The translations under genes were made by a program, and so were the position numbers. 64,000 nt of DNA from Arenicola marina. Taxonomy: Eukaryota > Annelida > Polychaeta > Arenicolidae. Positions 1 through 14,400 of the stretch are shown here, in pieces (position 1 is the stretch's first letter; every line of letters begins with the position of its first letter). The stretch spans positions 5,958,318 through 6,022,317 of the forward strand of contig OZ025265.1 of NCBI GenBank assembly GCA_964019135.1, in the 5' to 3' direction. Below the pieces are notes generated by a model, which made no database searches, had not been told where the DNA came from, and saw only the letters and a list, made by a program, of their open reading frames with translations.

Positions 1-847
1 AAAATGCAAGCACGTAATTCCAAATCAAAGAAGGAAAACACATGTTTTCGAAATGAGCCAAGAAGAGATAAATCCGACCCAACCTTCTCTCTCGAACTAA
101 CAGTAGGTTTGTACAATATTGTGACTGGCTAGGCATTAACTACACAGTTGGAACATTACTGGCCGTATAAAAGCTAATGTGATAACTAATTCAGACAAAT
201 ATTGTCGAATATTGATCAATGCTGTCAATCTTTTGTCATTTTATCTAGAACAGCCGAAATATGGCATTGGTGAGTAATAATATAGTTTTTTATAATAAAA
301 AAAAAGATTTACGAAACAATTGCCATCAGCCGATTAAAATTTACAGCACAGAGCTGCCCGCCCCCTCCTCCCAAAGTGGCTGGACTCGTATGTTGTGACG
401 GGAGGCGAGCGAGTCACAAGGATCCCTTGACCCCAACCTCACATTTACCGGCAAGTTGTATTTAATCAGTGCCCGGTATGTACACTGCAAAGTGGTATAT
501 ATATCATTACAGCAGTGTAAAATCTAAGCTTATCCTACAGATCTATAATCTTACACACACGTCTCAACGATCATCATTCATTACAGCAATCAACAAACCA
601 GTTACATTCAGTCATAAATGAAGAACACCCCCCCAAATACCCTTGTACGTTTAGCTGTTCCGCTCAATGCATAAGGAACTCCCTCATTCAGTCTTCGTTG
701 TGTTCGTAGCAGCGGCGTACGCACTACATTTGTGACATACATGGCAAACTTCAGCTCCATATTCAAGTCCCCTGATGAGTTGTTATATGGCAAGCAACAA
801 CACTTTTCACCCGGCCGGCACCTCATTTCTTGTCACGTACACACAGA
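1..847. other. unassigned flank downstream of the gene
   Basis: AT-rich sequence with a GC-rich island near 345-450. I found no coding segment with homology I recognise. It may hold the distal 3' UTR of the DPP-like gene or be intergenic. Confidence 0.5.
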
Positions 848-2170
848 GCCATCCACGCCGTGACACGGGCGGGCGGCACGGCTTCAATCAGACACGGAGT
901 CAGTCGCCATCCACGCCGTGACACGGGTGGACGGCACGGCTTCAATCAGACACGGAGTCAGTCGCCATCCACGCCGTGACACGGGCGGGCGGCACGGCTT
1001 CAATCAGACACGGAGACAGTCGCCATCCACGCCGTGACACGGGTGGACGGCACGGCTTCAATCAGACACGGAGTCAGCCGCCATCCACGCCGTGACACGG
1101 GCGGGCGGCACGGCTTCAATCAGACACGGAGTCAGTCGCCATCCACGCCGTGACACGGGCGGGCGGCACGGCTTCAATCAGACACGGAGTCAGTCGCCAT
1201 CCACGCCGTGACACGGGCGGGCGGCACGGCTTCAATCAGACACGGAATCAGTCGCCATCCACGCCGTGACACGGGTGGACGGCACGGCTTCAATCAGACA
1301 CGGAGTCAGTCGCCATCCACGCCGTGACACGGGCGGGCGGCACGGCTTCAATCAGACACGGAGTCAGTTGCCATCCACGCCGTGACACGGGCGGGCGGCA
1401 CAGCTTCAATCAGACACGGAGTCAGTCGCCATCCACGCCGTGACACGGGCGGGCGGCACGGCTTCAATCAGACACGGAGTCAGTCGCCATCCACGCCGTG
1501 ACACGGGCGGGCGGCACGGCTTCAATCAGACACGGAGTCAGTCGCCATCCACGCCGTGACACGGGCGGGCGGCACGGCTTCAATCAGACACGGAGTCAGT
1601 CGCCATCCACGCCGTGACACGGGCGGGCGGCACAGCTTCAATCAGACACGGAGTCAGTCGCCATCCACGCCGTGACACGGGTGGACGGCACGGCTTCAAT
1701 CAGACACGGAGTCAGTCGCCATCCACGCCGTGACACGGGTGGACGGCACGGCTTCAATCAGACACGGAGTCAGTCACCATCCACGCCGTGACACGGGCGG
1801 GCGGCACGGCTTCAATCAGACACGGAGTCAGTCGCCATCCACGCCGTGACACGGGCGGGCGGCACGGCTTCAATCAGACACGGAGTCAGTCGCCATCCAC
1901 GCCGTGACACGGGCGGGCGGCACGGCTTCAATCAGACACGGAGTCAGTCGCCATCCACGCCGTGACACGGGTGGACGGCACGGCTTCAATCAGACACGGA
2001 GTCAGTCGCCATCCACGCCGTGACACGGGTGGACGGCACGGCTTCAATCAGACACGGAGTCAGTCGCCATCCACGCCGTGACAAGGGTGGACGGCACAGC
2101 TTCAATCAGACACGGAGTCAGTCGCCATCCACGCCGTGACACGGGCGGGCGGCACGGCTTCAATCAGACA
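848..2170. repeat. 58-bp minisatellite, ~23 copies, beyond the stop codon
   Basis: Tandem repeat with a 58-bp period (for example CCATCCACGCCGTGACACGG at 849 and 907). Two interspersed variants differ in a short block (GGGCGGGCGG against GGGTGGACGG). It ends about 100 bp past the stop codon, so it sits in the 3' UTR or immediate downstream DNA. Unlike the intronic arrays it shows no copy of a splice junction. Confidence 0.95.
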
Positions 2171-2271
2171 ATACGGCGTGCTTTGAACACGCCAGTAACA
2201 CGTGGTGAGTATGCGCTAGATTTGAGGGTCTTTGTTTGTTTGTTTTGGCACATGAAGCGAGCGACGCTTGA

Positions 2272-2498
2272 TCAGGACGTCTTCTTGGGCTCGGCTTCCG
2301 GCGCGCGGATGTCCCGTGGCTGGCCGCCGTCCCAGCAGTCCCGCTGCAGGAAGCGCGTCATGGTGCGGTAGAGGTTCTGGCTGGTGTGCGGCCCGGACAG
2401 GCCGTGGTTCTTGTCCGTGTACAGCTGCATGCGGAAGTCCACGTCGGCCTGGGTGAGCGCGCGCATCAGGTGTGCCGAGTGCTGGAAATGTACATTGT
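2272..2498 (-). CDS. DPP6/10-like: exon w20: catalytic His and C-terminus
   Basis: 227 bp with stop TGA at 2272-2274. Acceptor CCGTTCCAG|ACAATG. Reads [17 protein letters not shown], then [10 protein letters not shown] (catalytic His) and [14 protein letters not shown]. About 20 residues ending EPKKTS extend beyond the usual DPP4 C-terminus, reminiscent of the acidic tails of DPP6/10. I saw no convincing polyadenylation signal close downstream; an ATTAAA on the minus strand lies at 461-466. Confidence 0.96.
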
Positions 2499-5400
2499 CT
2501 GGAACGGGACAACACAGAGACATGTAACCAGAGTACACATACCGGATCATAGTTATAGTTAAGCGGACGTACAATTAGCGTTAAAAGTAAATGACACATA
2601 AATAAATAACATGACTGCACAGAATCAATTATTTAATAGTAAGTTTACACCCATATTTGATGGGCTTTTTGACGACGTGCAGTTCCCGGGGTGCAGTGCC
2701 CGGGGTGCAGTGCCCGGGGCGCAGTGCCCGGGGTGCAGTGCCCGGGGTGCAGTGCCTGGGGTGCAGTACCCGGGTTGCAGTACCCAGGGTGAAGTTCCCG
2801 GGGTGCAGTGCCCGGGGTGCAGTGCCCGGGGTGCAGTACCCGGGGTGCAGTACCCGGGGTGAAGTGCCCGGGGTGCAGTGCCCGGGGTGCAGTGCCCGGG
2901 GTGCAGTACCCGGGGTGCAGTACCCGGGGTGCAGTGCCCGGGGTGCAGTGCCCGGGGTGCAGTGCCCGGGGTGCAGTGCCCGGGGTGCAGTGCCCGGGGT
3001 GCAGTGCCCGGGGTGCAGTGCCCGGGGTGCAGTACCCGGGGTGCAGTACCCGAGGTGCAGTGCCCGGGGTGCAGTCGCAGGTTACGTACCATCCGCAGTT
3101 CCGTGGACGAGCAGAAAATGTTTGTCCTTGAAACTGGATGCCTTTCGAGAGACATTGGCGTCCTGAATGAGATAGACAGAGACATATGAGGACATATTAG
3201 GGACATATCAGGGGCAAATCATGGGTATATCAGAACATATCAGGGATATATCAGGACATATCAGGGACATATCAGGACATATCAGGGATTAATCAGGACA
3301 TATCGATATGGTCACAGCCCAGCCGATCTACAGAGCTCGGTACGGAGACTAAGGAAGTCCGGTGTACCAGGTCATGTTGGAGTCCGGTGTACCAGGTCAT
3401 GTTGGAGTCGGGTGTACCAGGTCATGTTGGAGTCCGGTGTACCAGGTCATTTTGGGAGTCCGGTGTACCAGGTCATGTTGGAGTCCGGTGTACCAGGTCA
3501 TGTTGGAGTCCGGTGTACCAGGTCATGTTGGAGTCCGGTGTACCAGGTCATGTTGGAGTCCGGTGTACCAGGTCATGTCGGAGTCCGGTGTACCAGGTCA
3601 TGTTGGAGTCCGGTGTACCAAGTCATGTAGGAGTCCGGTGTACCAGGTCATGTTGAAGTCCGGTGTACCAGGTCATGTTGGAGTCCGGTGTACCAGGTCA
3701 TGTTGGAGTCCGGTGTACCAGGTCATGTTGGAGTCCGGTGTACCAGGTCATGTTGGAGTCCGGTGTACCAGGTCATGTTGGAGTCCGGTGTACCAGGTCA
3801 TGTTGGAGTCCGGTGTACCAGGTCATGTTTGAGCTCTTACCGTCACAAGACGTTGTACTAGTTACAAAGATAGCTCACTTTTGGCTAGAACACTAAAGCT
3901 ATAATTTAGTACCACATAAACTATGGATTTCAATAACGCTTCTCAGAAAAGATAAGACACTTCTTGCGCATAAATGTGCAAAAAGCAGTCTAACAACTAT
4001 ATAACATTCCACAGAACGGAGCGCTTTGACAAGTTAGAGTGACGCACGGGTGACCTAGAAAAGTTAGGGCGACACAAGGGAGGCCATGATAAGTTAGAGC
4101 GACACATGGGCGACCTAGACAACTTAGGGCGACACAAGGGAGGCCATGACAAGTTACAGCGACACAAGGGCGACCTAAACAAGTTAGGGCGACACAAGGG
4201 AGGCCATGACAAGTTAGAGCGACACACGGGCGACCTAAACAAGTTAGGGCGACACAAGGGAGGTCATGATGTATCACAGCTACACAGGGAGACATGGGGG
4301 CGGCGGGTGGGTACTCACGTCGTAGCCACACAGGGGGACACAGGCTCGGTGGGTGGGTACTCACGTCGTAGCCACACAGGGGGACACAGGCTCGGTGGAA
4401 GGGGACTCACGTCGTAGCCACACAGGGGGACACAGGCTCGGTGGGTGAGGACTCACGTCGTAGCCACACAGGGGGCGGCGGGTGGGGACTCACGTCGTAG
4501 CTACACAGGGGGACACAGGCTCGGTGGGTGGGGACTCACGTCGTAGCCACACAGGGGGACACAGGCTCGGTGGGTGGGGACTCACGTCGTAGCCACACAG
4601 GGGGACACAGGCTCGGTGGGTGGGGACTCACGTCGTAGCCACACAGGGGGACACAGGCTCGGTTGGTGGGGACTCACGTCGTAGCCACACAGGGGGACAC
4701 AGGCTCGGTGGGTGGGGACTCATGTCGTAGCCACACAGGGGGACACAGGCTCGGTGGGTGGGGACTCACGTCGTAGCCACACAGGGGGACACAGGCTCGG
4801 TGGGTGGGGACTCACGTCGTAGCCACACATGGGGACACAGGCTCGGTGGGTGGGGACTCACGCCGTAGCCACACAGGGGGACACAGGCTCGGTGGGTGGG
4901 GACTCACGTCGTAGCCACACAGGGGGACACAGGATCGGTGGGTGGGTACTCACGTGGTAGCCACACAGGGGGACACAGGCTCGGTGGGTGGGGACTCACG
5001 TTGTAACCACACAGGGGGACCTAGGCTCGGCGGGTGGGGACTCACGTCGTAACCACACAAGGGGACACAGGCTCGGTGGGTGGGGACTCACGCAGTAGCC
5101 ACACAGGGGGACACAGGCTCGGTAGGTGGGGACTCACGTCGTAGCCACATAGGGGGACACAGGCTGGGCGGGTGGGGACTCACGTCGTAGCCACACAGGG
5201 GGACACAGGCTCGGTGGGTGGGGACTCACGTCGTAGCCACACAGGGGGACACAGGCTCGGTGGGTGGGGACTCACGTCGTAGCCACACAGGGGGACACAG
5301 GCTCGGCGGGTGGGGACTCACGTCGTAGCCACACAGGGGGACACAGGCTCGGTGGGTGGGGACTCACGTCGTAGCCACACAGGGGGACACAGGCTCGGCG

Positions 5401-8400
5401 GGTGGGGACTCACGTCGTAGCCACACAGGGGGACACAGGCTCGGCGGGTGGGGACTCACGTCGTAGCCACACAGGGGGACACAGGCTGGGTGGGTTGGGA
5501 CTCACGTCGTAGCCACACAGGGGGACACAGGCTCGGTGGGTGGAGACTCACGTCGTAGCCACACAGGGGGACACAGGCTCGGCGGGTGAGGACTCACGTC
5601 GTAGCCACACAGGGAGACACAGGCTCGGTGGGTGGGGACTCACGTCGTAGCCACAAAGGGGGACACAGGCTCGGTGGGTGAGGACTCACGTCGTAGCCAC
5701 ACAGGGGGGCGGCGGGTGGGGAATCACGTCGTAGCCACACAGGGGGACACAGGCTCGGTGGGTGGGGACTCACGTCGTAGCCACACAGGAGGCCACAGGC
5801 TCGGTGGCTGGGGACTCACGTCGTAGCCACACAGGGGGACACAGGCTCGGTGGGTGGGGACTCGCGTCGTAGCCACATAGGGGGACACAGGCTCGGTGGG
5901 TTGGGACTCACGTCGTAGCCACACAGGGGGACACAGGCTCGGTGGGTGGAGACTCACGTCGTAGCCACACAGGGGGACACAGGCTCGGCGGGTGAGGACT
6001 CACGTCGTAGCCACACAGGGAGACACAGGCTCGGTGGGTGGGGACTCACGTCGTAGCCACAAAGGGGGACACAGGCTCGGTGGGTGAGGACTCACGTCGT
6101 AGCCACACAGGGGGGCGGCGGGTGGGGAATCACGTCGTAGCCACACAGGGGGACACAGGCTCGGTGGGTGGGGACTCACGTCGTAGCCACACAGGAGGCC
6201 ACAGGCTCGGTGGCTGGGGACTCACGTCGTAGCCACACAGGGGGACACAGGCTCGGTGGGTGGGGACTCACGTCGTAGCCACACAGGGGGACACAGGCTC
6301 GGGCTCGGTGGGTGGGGACTCACGTCGTAGCCACACAGGGGGACACAGGCTCGGCGGGTGGGGACTCACGTCGTAGCCACACAGGGGGACACAGGCTGGG
6401 TGGGTGAGGACTCACGTCGTAGCCACACAGGGGGACACAGGCTCGGTGGGTGGGGATTCACGTCGTAGCCACACAGGGGGACACAGGCTCGGCGGGTGGG
6501 GACTCACGTCGTAGCCACACAGGGGGACACAGGCTCGGTGGGTGGGGACTCACGTCGTAGCCACACAGGGGGACACAGGCTCGGTGGGTGAGGACTCACG
6601 TCGTAGCCACACAGGGGGGCGGCGGGTGGGGAATCACGTCGTAGCCACACAGGGGGACACATGCTCGGTGGGTGGGGACTCACGTAGTAGCCACACAGGG
6701 GGACACAGGCTCGGCGGGTGGGGACTCACGTCGTAGCCACACAGGGGGACACAGGCTGGGTGGGTGGGGACTCACGTCGTAGCCACACAGGGGGACACAG
6801 GCTCGGTGGGTGGGGAATCACGTCGTAGCCACACAGGGGGACACAGGCTCGGTAGGTGGGGACTCACGTCGTAGCCACATAGGGGACACAGGCTGGGCGG
6901 GTGGGGACTCACGTCGTAGCCACACAGGGGGACACAGGCTCGGTGGGTGGGGACTCACGTCGTAGCCACACAGGGGGACACAGGCTCGGTGGGTGGGGAC
7001 TCACGTCGGAGCCACACAGGGGGACACAGGCTCGGCGGGTGGGGACTCACGTCGTAGCCACACAGGGGGACACAGACTCGGTGGGTGGGGACTCACGTCG
7101 TAGCCACACAGGGGGACACAGGCTCGGTGGGTGGGGACTCACGTCGTAGCCACACAGGGGGACACAGGCTCGGCGGGTGGGGACTCACGTCGTAGCCACA
7201 CAGGGGGACACAGGCTGGGTGGGTGGGGACTCACGTCGTAGCCACACAGGGGGACACAGGCTCGGTGGGTGGGGACTCACGTTGTAGCCACACAGGGGGA
7301 CACAGGCTCGGCGGGTGGGGACTCACGTCGTAACCACACAGGGAGACACAGGCTCGGTGGGTGGGGACTCACGTCGTAGCCACACAGGGGGACACAGGCT
7401 CGGTGGGTGAGGACTCACGTCGTAGCCACACAGGGGGGCGGCGGGTGGGGAATCACGTCGTAGCCACACAGGGGGACACAGGCTCGGTGGGTGGGGACTC
7501 ACGTCGTAGCCACACAGGGGGCCACAGGCTCGGTGGGTGGGGACTCACGTCGTAGCCACACAGGGGGACACAGGCTCGGTGGGTGGGGACTCGCGTCGTA
7601 GCGACATAGGGGGACACAGGCTCGGTGGGTGGGGACTCACGTCGTAGCCACACAGGAGGACACAGGCTCGGTGGGTGGGGACTCACGTCGTAGCCACACA
7701 GGGAGACACAGGCTCGGTGGGAGGGGACTCACGTCGGAGCCACACAGGGGGACACAGGCTCGGTGGGTGGGGACTCACGTCGTAGCCACACAGGGGGACA
7801 CAGGCTCGGTGGGTGGGGACTCACGTCGTAGCCACACAGGGGGACACAGGCTCGGCGGATGGGGACTCACGTCGTAGCCACACAGGGAGACACAGGCTCG
7901 GTGGGTGGGGACTCACGTCGTAGCCACACAGGGGGACACAGGCTCGGTGGGTGAGGACTCACGTCGTAGCCACACAGGGGGGCGGCGGGTGGGGAATCAC
8001 GTCGTAGCCACACAGGGGGACACAGGCTCGGTGGGTGGGGACTCACGTCGTAGCCACACAGGGGGCCACAGGCTCGGTGGCTGGGGACTCACGTCGTAGC
8101 CACACAGGGGGACACAGGCTCGGTGGGTGGGGACTCGCGTCGTAGCGACATAGGGGGACACAGGCTCGGTGGGTGGGGACTCACGTCGTAGCCACACAGG
8201 AGGACACAGGCTCGGTGGGTGGGGACTCACGTCGTAGCCACACAGGGAGACACAGGCTCGGTGGGAGGGGACTCACGTCGGAGCCACACAGGGGGACACA
8301 GGCTCGGTGGGTGGGGACTCACGTCGTAGCCTCACAGGGGGACACAGGCTCTGTGGGTGGGGACTCACATCGTAGCCACACAGGGGGACACAGGCTCGGT

Positions 8401-11400
8401 GGGTGGGGACTCACGTAGCCACACAGGGGGACACAGTCTCAGTGGGTGGGGACTAACGTCGTAGCCACACAGGGGGACACAGGCTCGGTGGGTGGGGACT
8501 CACGTCGTAGCCACACAGGGGGACACAGGCTCGGTGGGAGGGGACTCACGTCGTAGCCACACAGGGGGAAACAGGCTCGGTGGGTGGGGACTCACGTCGT
8601 TGCCACACAGGGGGACACAGGCTCGGTGGGTGGGGACTCACGTCGTAGCCACACAGGGGGACACAGGCTCGGTGGGTGGGGACTCACGTCGTTGCCACAC
8701 AGGGGGACACAGGCTCGGTGGGTGGGGACTCACGTCGTTGCCACACAGGGGGACACAGGCTCGGTGGGTGGGGACTCACGTCGTAGCCACACAGGGGGAC
8801 ACAGGCTCGGTGGGTGGGGACTCACGTCGTTGCCACACAGGGGGACACAGGCTCGGTGGTTGGGGACTCACGTCGTAGCCACACAGGGGGACACAGGCTC
8901 GGTGGGTGGGGACTCACGTCGTAGCCACACAGGGGGACACAGGCTGGGTGGGTGAGAACTCACGTCGTAGCCACACAGGGGGACACAGGCTCGGTGGGTG
9001 GGGACTCACGTCGTAGCCACACAGGGGGACACAGGCTCGGCGGGTGGGGACTCACGTCGTAGCCACACAGGGGGACACAGGCTCGGTGGGTGGGGACTCA
9101 CGTCGTAGCCACACAGGGGGACACAGGCTCGGTGGGCGAGGACTCACGTTGTAGCCACACAGGGGGGCGGCGGGTGGGGAATCACGTCGTAGCCACACAG
9201 GGGGACACAGGCTCGGTGGGTGAGGACTCACGTCGTAGCCACACAGGGGGGCGGCGGGTGGGGAATCACGTCGTAGCCACACAGGGGGACACATGCTCGG
9301 TGGGTGGGGACTCACGTAGTAGCCACACAGGGGGACACAGGCTCGGCGGGTGGGGACTCGCGTCGTAGCTACACAGGGGGACACAGGCTCGGCGGGTGGG
9401 GACTCACGTCGTAGCCACACAGGGGGACACAGGCTCGGTGGGTGGGGACTCACGTCGTAGCCACACAGGGGGACACAGGCTCGGCGGGTGGGGACTCACG
9501 TCGTAGCCACACAGGGGGACACAGGCTCGGTGGGTGGGGACTCACGTCGTAGCCACACAGGGGGACACAGGCTCGGTGGGTGGGGACTCACGTCGTAGCC
9601 ACACAGGGGGACACAGGCTCGGTGGGTGGGGACTCACATCGTAGCCACACAGGGGGACACAGGCTCGGTGGGTGGGGAATCACGTCGTAGCCACACAGGG
9701 GGACACAGGCTCGGTAGGTGGGGACTCACGTCGTAGCCACATAGGGGACACAGGCTGGGCGGGTGGGGACTCACGTCGTAGCCACACAGGGGGACACAGG
9801 CTCGGTGGGTGGGGACTCACGTCGTAGCCACACAGGGGGACACAGGCTCGGTGGGTGGGGACTCACGTCGGAGCCACACAGGGGGACACAGGCTCGGCGG
9901 GTGGGGACTCACGTCGTAGCCACACAGGGGGACACAGGCTCGGTGGGTGGGGACTCACGTCGTAGCCACACAGGGGGACACAGGCTCGGCGGGTGGGGAC
10001 TCACGTCGTAGCCACACAGGGGGACACAGGCTCGGCGGGTGGGGACTCACGTCGTAGCCACACAGGGGGACACAGGCTGGGTGGGTGGGGACTCACGTCG
10101 TAGCCACACAGGGGGACACAGGCTCGGTGGGTGGGGACTCACGTCGTAGCCACACAGGGGGACACAGGCTCGGCGGGTGGGGACTCACGTCGTAGCCACA
10201 CAGGGGGACACAGGCTCGGTGGGTGGGGACTCACGTCGTAGCCACACAGGGGGCCACAGGCTCGGTGGGTGGGGACTCACGTCGTAGCCACACAGGGGGA
10301 CACAGGCTCGGTGGGTGGGGACTCGCGTCGTAGCGACATAGGGGGACACAGGCTCGGTGGGTGGGGACTCACGTCGTAGCCACACAGGAGGACACAGGCT
10401 CGGTGGGTGGGGACTCACGTCGTAGCCACACAGGGAGACACAGGCTCGGTGGGAGGGGACTCACGTCGGAGCCACACAGGGGGACACAGGCTCGGTGGGT
10501 GGGGACTCACGTCGTAGCCACACAGGGGGACACAGGCTCGGTGGGTGGGGACTCACGTCGTAGCCACACAGGGGGACACAGGCTCGGCGGATGGGGACTC
10601 ACGTCGTAGCCACACAGGGAGACACAGGCTCGGTGGGTGGGGACTCACGTCGTAGCCACACAGGGGGACACAGGCTCGGTGGGTGAGGACTCACGTCGTA
10701 GCCACACAGGGGGGCGGCGGGTGGGGAATCACGTCGTAGCCACACAGGGGGACACAGGCTCGGTGGGTGGGGACTCACGTCGTAGCCACACAGGGGGCCA
10801 CAGGCTCGGTGGCTGGGGACTCACGTCGTAGCCACACAGGGGGACACAGGCTCGGTGGGTGGGGACTCGCGTCGTAGCGACATAGGCGGACACAGGCTCG
10901 GTGGGTGGGGACTCACGTCGTAGCCACACAGGAGGACACAGGCTCGGTGGGTGGGGACTCACGTCGTAGCCACACAGGGAGACAGAGGCTCGGTGGGAGG
11001 GGACTCACGTCGGAGCCACACAGGGGGACACAGGCTCGGTGGGTGGGGACTCACGTCGTAGCCTCACAGGGGGACACAGGCTCTGTGGGTGGGGACTCAC
11101 ATCGTAGCCACACAGGGGGACACAGGCTCGGTGGGTGGGGACTCACGTCGTAGCCACACAGGGGGACACAGTCTCGGTGGGTGGGGACTAACGTCGTAGC
11201 CACACAGGGGGACACAGGCTCGGTGGGTGGGGACTCACGTCGTAGCCACACAGGGGGACACAGGCTCGGTGGGAGGGGACTCACGTCGTAGCCACACAGG
11301 GGGAAACAGGCTCGGTGGGTGGGGACTCACGTCGTTGCCACACAGGGGGACACAGGCTCGGTGGGTGGGGACTCACGTCGTAGCCACACAGGGGGACACA

Positions 11401-14400
11401 GGCTCGGTGGGTGGGGACTCACGTCGTTGCCACACAGGGGGACACAGGCTCGGTGGGTGGGGACTCACGTCGTTGCCACACAGGGGGACACAGGCTCGGT
11501 GGGTGGGGACTCACGTCGTAGCCACACAGGGGGACACAGGCTCGGTGGGTGGGGACTCACGTCGTTGCCACACAGGGGGACACAGGCTCGGTGGTTGGGG
11601 ACTCACGTCGTAGCCACACAGGGGGACACAGGCTCGGTGGGTGGGGACTCACGTCGTAGCCACACAGGGGGACACAGGCTGGGTGGGTGAGAACTCACGT
11701 CGTAGCCACACAGGGGGACACAGGCTCGGTGGGTGGGGACTCACGTCGTAGCCACACAGGGGGACACAGGCTCGGCGGGTGGGGACTCACGTCGTAGCCA
11801 CACAGGGGGACACAGGCTCGGTGGGTGGGGACTCACGTCGTAGCCACACAGGGGGACACAGGCTCGGTGGGCGAGGACTCACGTTGTAGCCACACAGGGG
11901 GGCGGCGGGTGGGGAATCACGTCGTAGCCACACAGGGGGACACAGGCTCGGTGGGTGAGGACTCACGTCGTAGCCACACAGGGGGGCGGCGGGTGGGGAA
12001 TCACGTCGTAGCCACACAGGGGGACACATGCTCGGTGGGTGGGGACTCACGTAGTAGCCACACAGGGGGACACAGGCTCGGCGGGTGGGGACTCGCGTCG
12101 TAGCTACACAGGGGGACACAGGCTCGGCGGGTGGGGACTCACGTCGTAGCCACACAGGGGGACACAGGCTCGGTGGGTGGGGACTCACGTCGTAGCCACA
12201 CAGGGGGACACAGGCTCGGCGGGTGGGGACTCACGTCGTAACCACACAGGGGGACACAGGCTCGGTGGGTGGGGACTCACGTCGTAGCCACACAGGGGGA
12301 CACAGGCTCGGTGGGTGGGGACTCACGTCGTAGCCACACAGGGGGACACAGGCTCGGTGGGTGGGGACTCACATCGTAGCCACACAGGGGGACACAGGCT
12401 CGGTGGGTGGGGAATCACGTCGTAGCCACACAGGGGGACACAGGCTCGGTAGGTGGGGACTCACGTCGTAGCCACATAGGGGACACAGGCTGGGCGGGTG
12501 GGGACTCACGTCGTAGCCACACAGGGGGACACAGGCTCGGTGGGTGGGGACTCACGTCGTAGCCACACAGGGGGACACAGGCTCGGTGGGTGGGGACTCA
12601 CGTCGGAGCCACACAGGGGGACACAGGCTCGGCGGGTGGGGACTCACGTCGTAGCCACACAGGGGGACACAGGCTCGGTGGGTGGGGACTCACGTCGTAG
12701 CCACACAGGGGGACACAGGCTCGGCGGGTGGGGACTCACGTCGTAGCCACACAGGGGGACACAGGCTCGGCGGGTGGGGACTCACGTCGTAGCCACACAG
12801 GGGGACACAGGCTGGGTGGGTGGGGACTCACGTCGTAGCCACACAGGGGGACACAGGCTCGGTGGGTGGGGACTCACGTCGTAGCCACACAGGGGGACAC
12901 AGGCTCGGCGGGTGGGGACTCACGTCGTAGCCACACAGGGAGACACAGGCTCGGTGGGTGGGGACTCACGTCGTAGCCACACAGGGGGACACAGGCTCGG
13001 TGGGTGAGGACTCACGTCGTAGCCACACAGGGGGGCGGCGGGTGGGGAATCACGTCGTAGCCACACAGGGGGACACAGGCTCGGTGGGTGGGGACTCACG
13101 TCGTAGCCACACAGGGGGCCACAGGCTCGGTGGCTGGGGACTCACGTCGTAGCCACACAGGGGGACACAGGCTCGGTGGGTGGGGACTCGCGTCGTAGCG
13201 ACATAGGGGGACACAGGCTCGGTGGGTGGGGACTCACGTAGTAGCCACACAGGAGGACACAGGCTCGGTGGGTGGGGACTCACGTCGTAGCCACACAGGA
13301 GGACACAGGCTCGGTGGGTGGGGACTCACGTCGTAGCCACACAGGGAGACACAGGCTCGGTGGGAGGGGACTCACGTCGTAGCCTCACAGGGGGACACAG
13401 GCTCTGTGGGTGGGGACTCACATCGTAGCCACACAGGGGGACACAGGCTCGGTGGCTGGGGACTCACGTCGTAGCCACACAGGGGGACACAGGCTCGGTG
13501 GGTGGGGACTAACGTCGTAGCCACACAGGGGGACACAGGCTCGGTGGGTGCGGACTCACGTTGTAGCCACACAGGGGGACACAGGCTCGGTGGGTGGGGA
13601 CTCACGTCGTTGCCACACAGGGGGACACAGGCTCGGTGGGTGGGGACTCACGTCGTAGCCACACAGGGGGACACAGGCTCGGTGGGTGGGGACTCACGTC
13701 GTAGCCACACAGGGGGACACAGGCTCGGTGGGTGGGGACTCACGTCGTAGCCACACAGGGGGACACAGGCTCGGCGGGTTGGGACTCACGTCGTAGCTAC
13801 ACAGGGGGACACAGGCTCGGTGGGTGGGGACTCACGTCGTAGCCACACAGGGGGACACAGGCTCGGCGGGTGGGGACTCACGTCGTAGCCACACAGGGGG
13901 ACACAGGCTGGGTGGGTGAGAACTCACGTCGTAGCCACACAGGGGGACACAGGCTCGGTGGGTGGGGACTCACGTCGTAGCCACACAGGGGGACACAGGC
14001 TCGGCGGGTGGGGACTCACGTCGTAGCCACACAGGGGGACACAGGCTCGGTGGGTGGGGACTCACGTCGTAGCCACACAGGGGGACACAGGCTCGGTGGG
14101 TGAGGACTCACGTTGTAGCCACACAGGGGGGCGGCGGGTGGGGAATCACGTCGTACCCACACAGGGGGACACATGCTCGGTGGGTGGGGACTCACGTAGT
14201 AGCCACACAGGGGGACACAGGCTCGGCGGGTGGGGACTCGCGTCGTAGCTACACAGGGGGACACAGGCTCGGCGGGTGGGGACTCACGTCGTAGCCACAC
14301 AGGGGGACACAGGCTCGGTGGGTGGGGACTCACGTCGTAGCCACACAGGGGGACACAGGCTCGGTGGGAGGGGACTCACGTCGTAGCCACACAGGGGGAC

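Noticed and set aside
2611-3206. CRISPR-like or collagen-like reading of the 14-bp array ([13 protein letters not shown])
   Set aside because: Direct head-to-tail repeat with no spacers, in an intron; a simple minisatellite.
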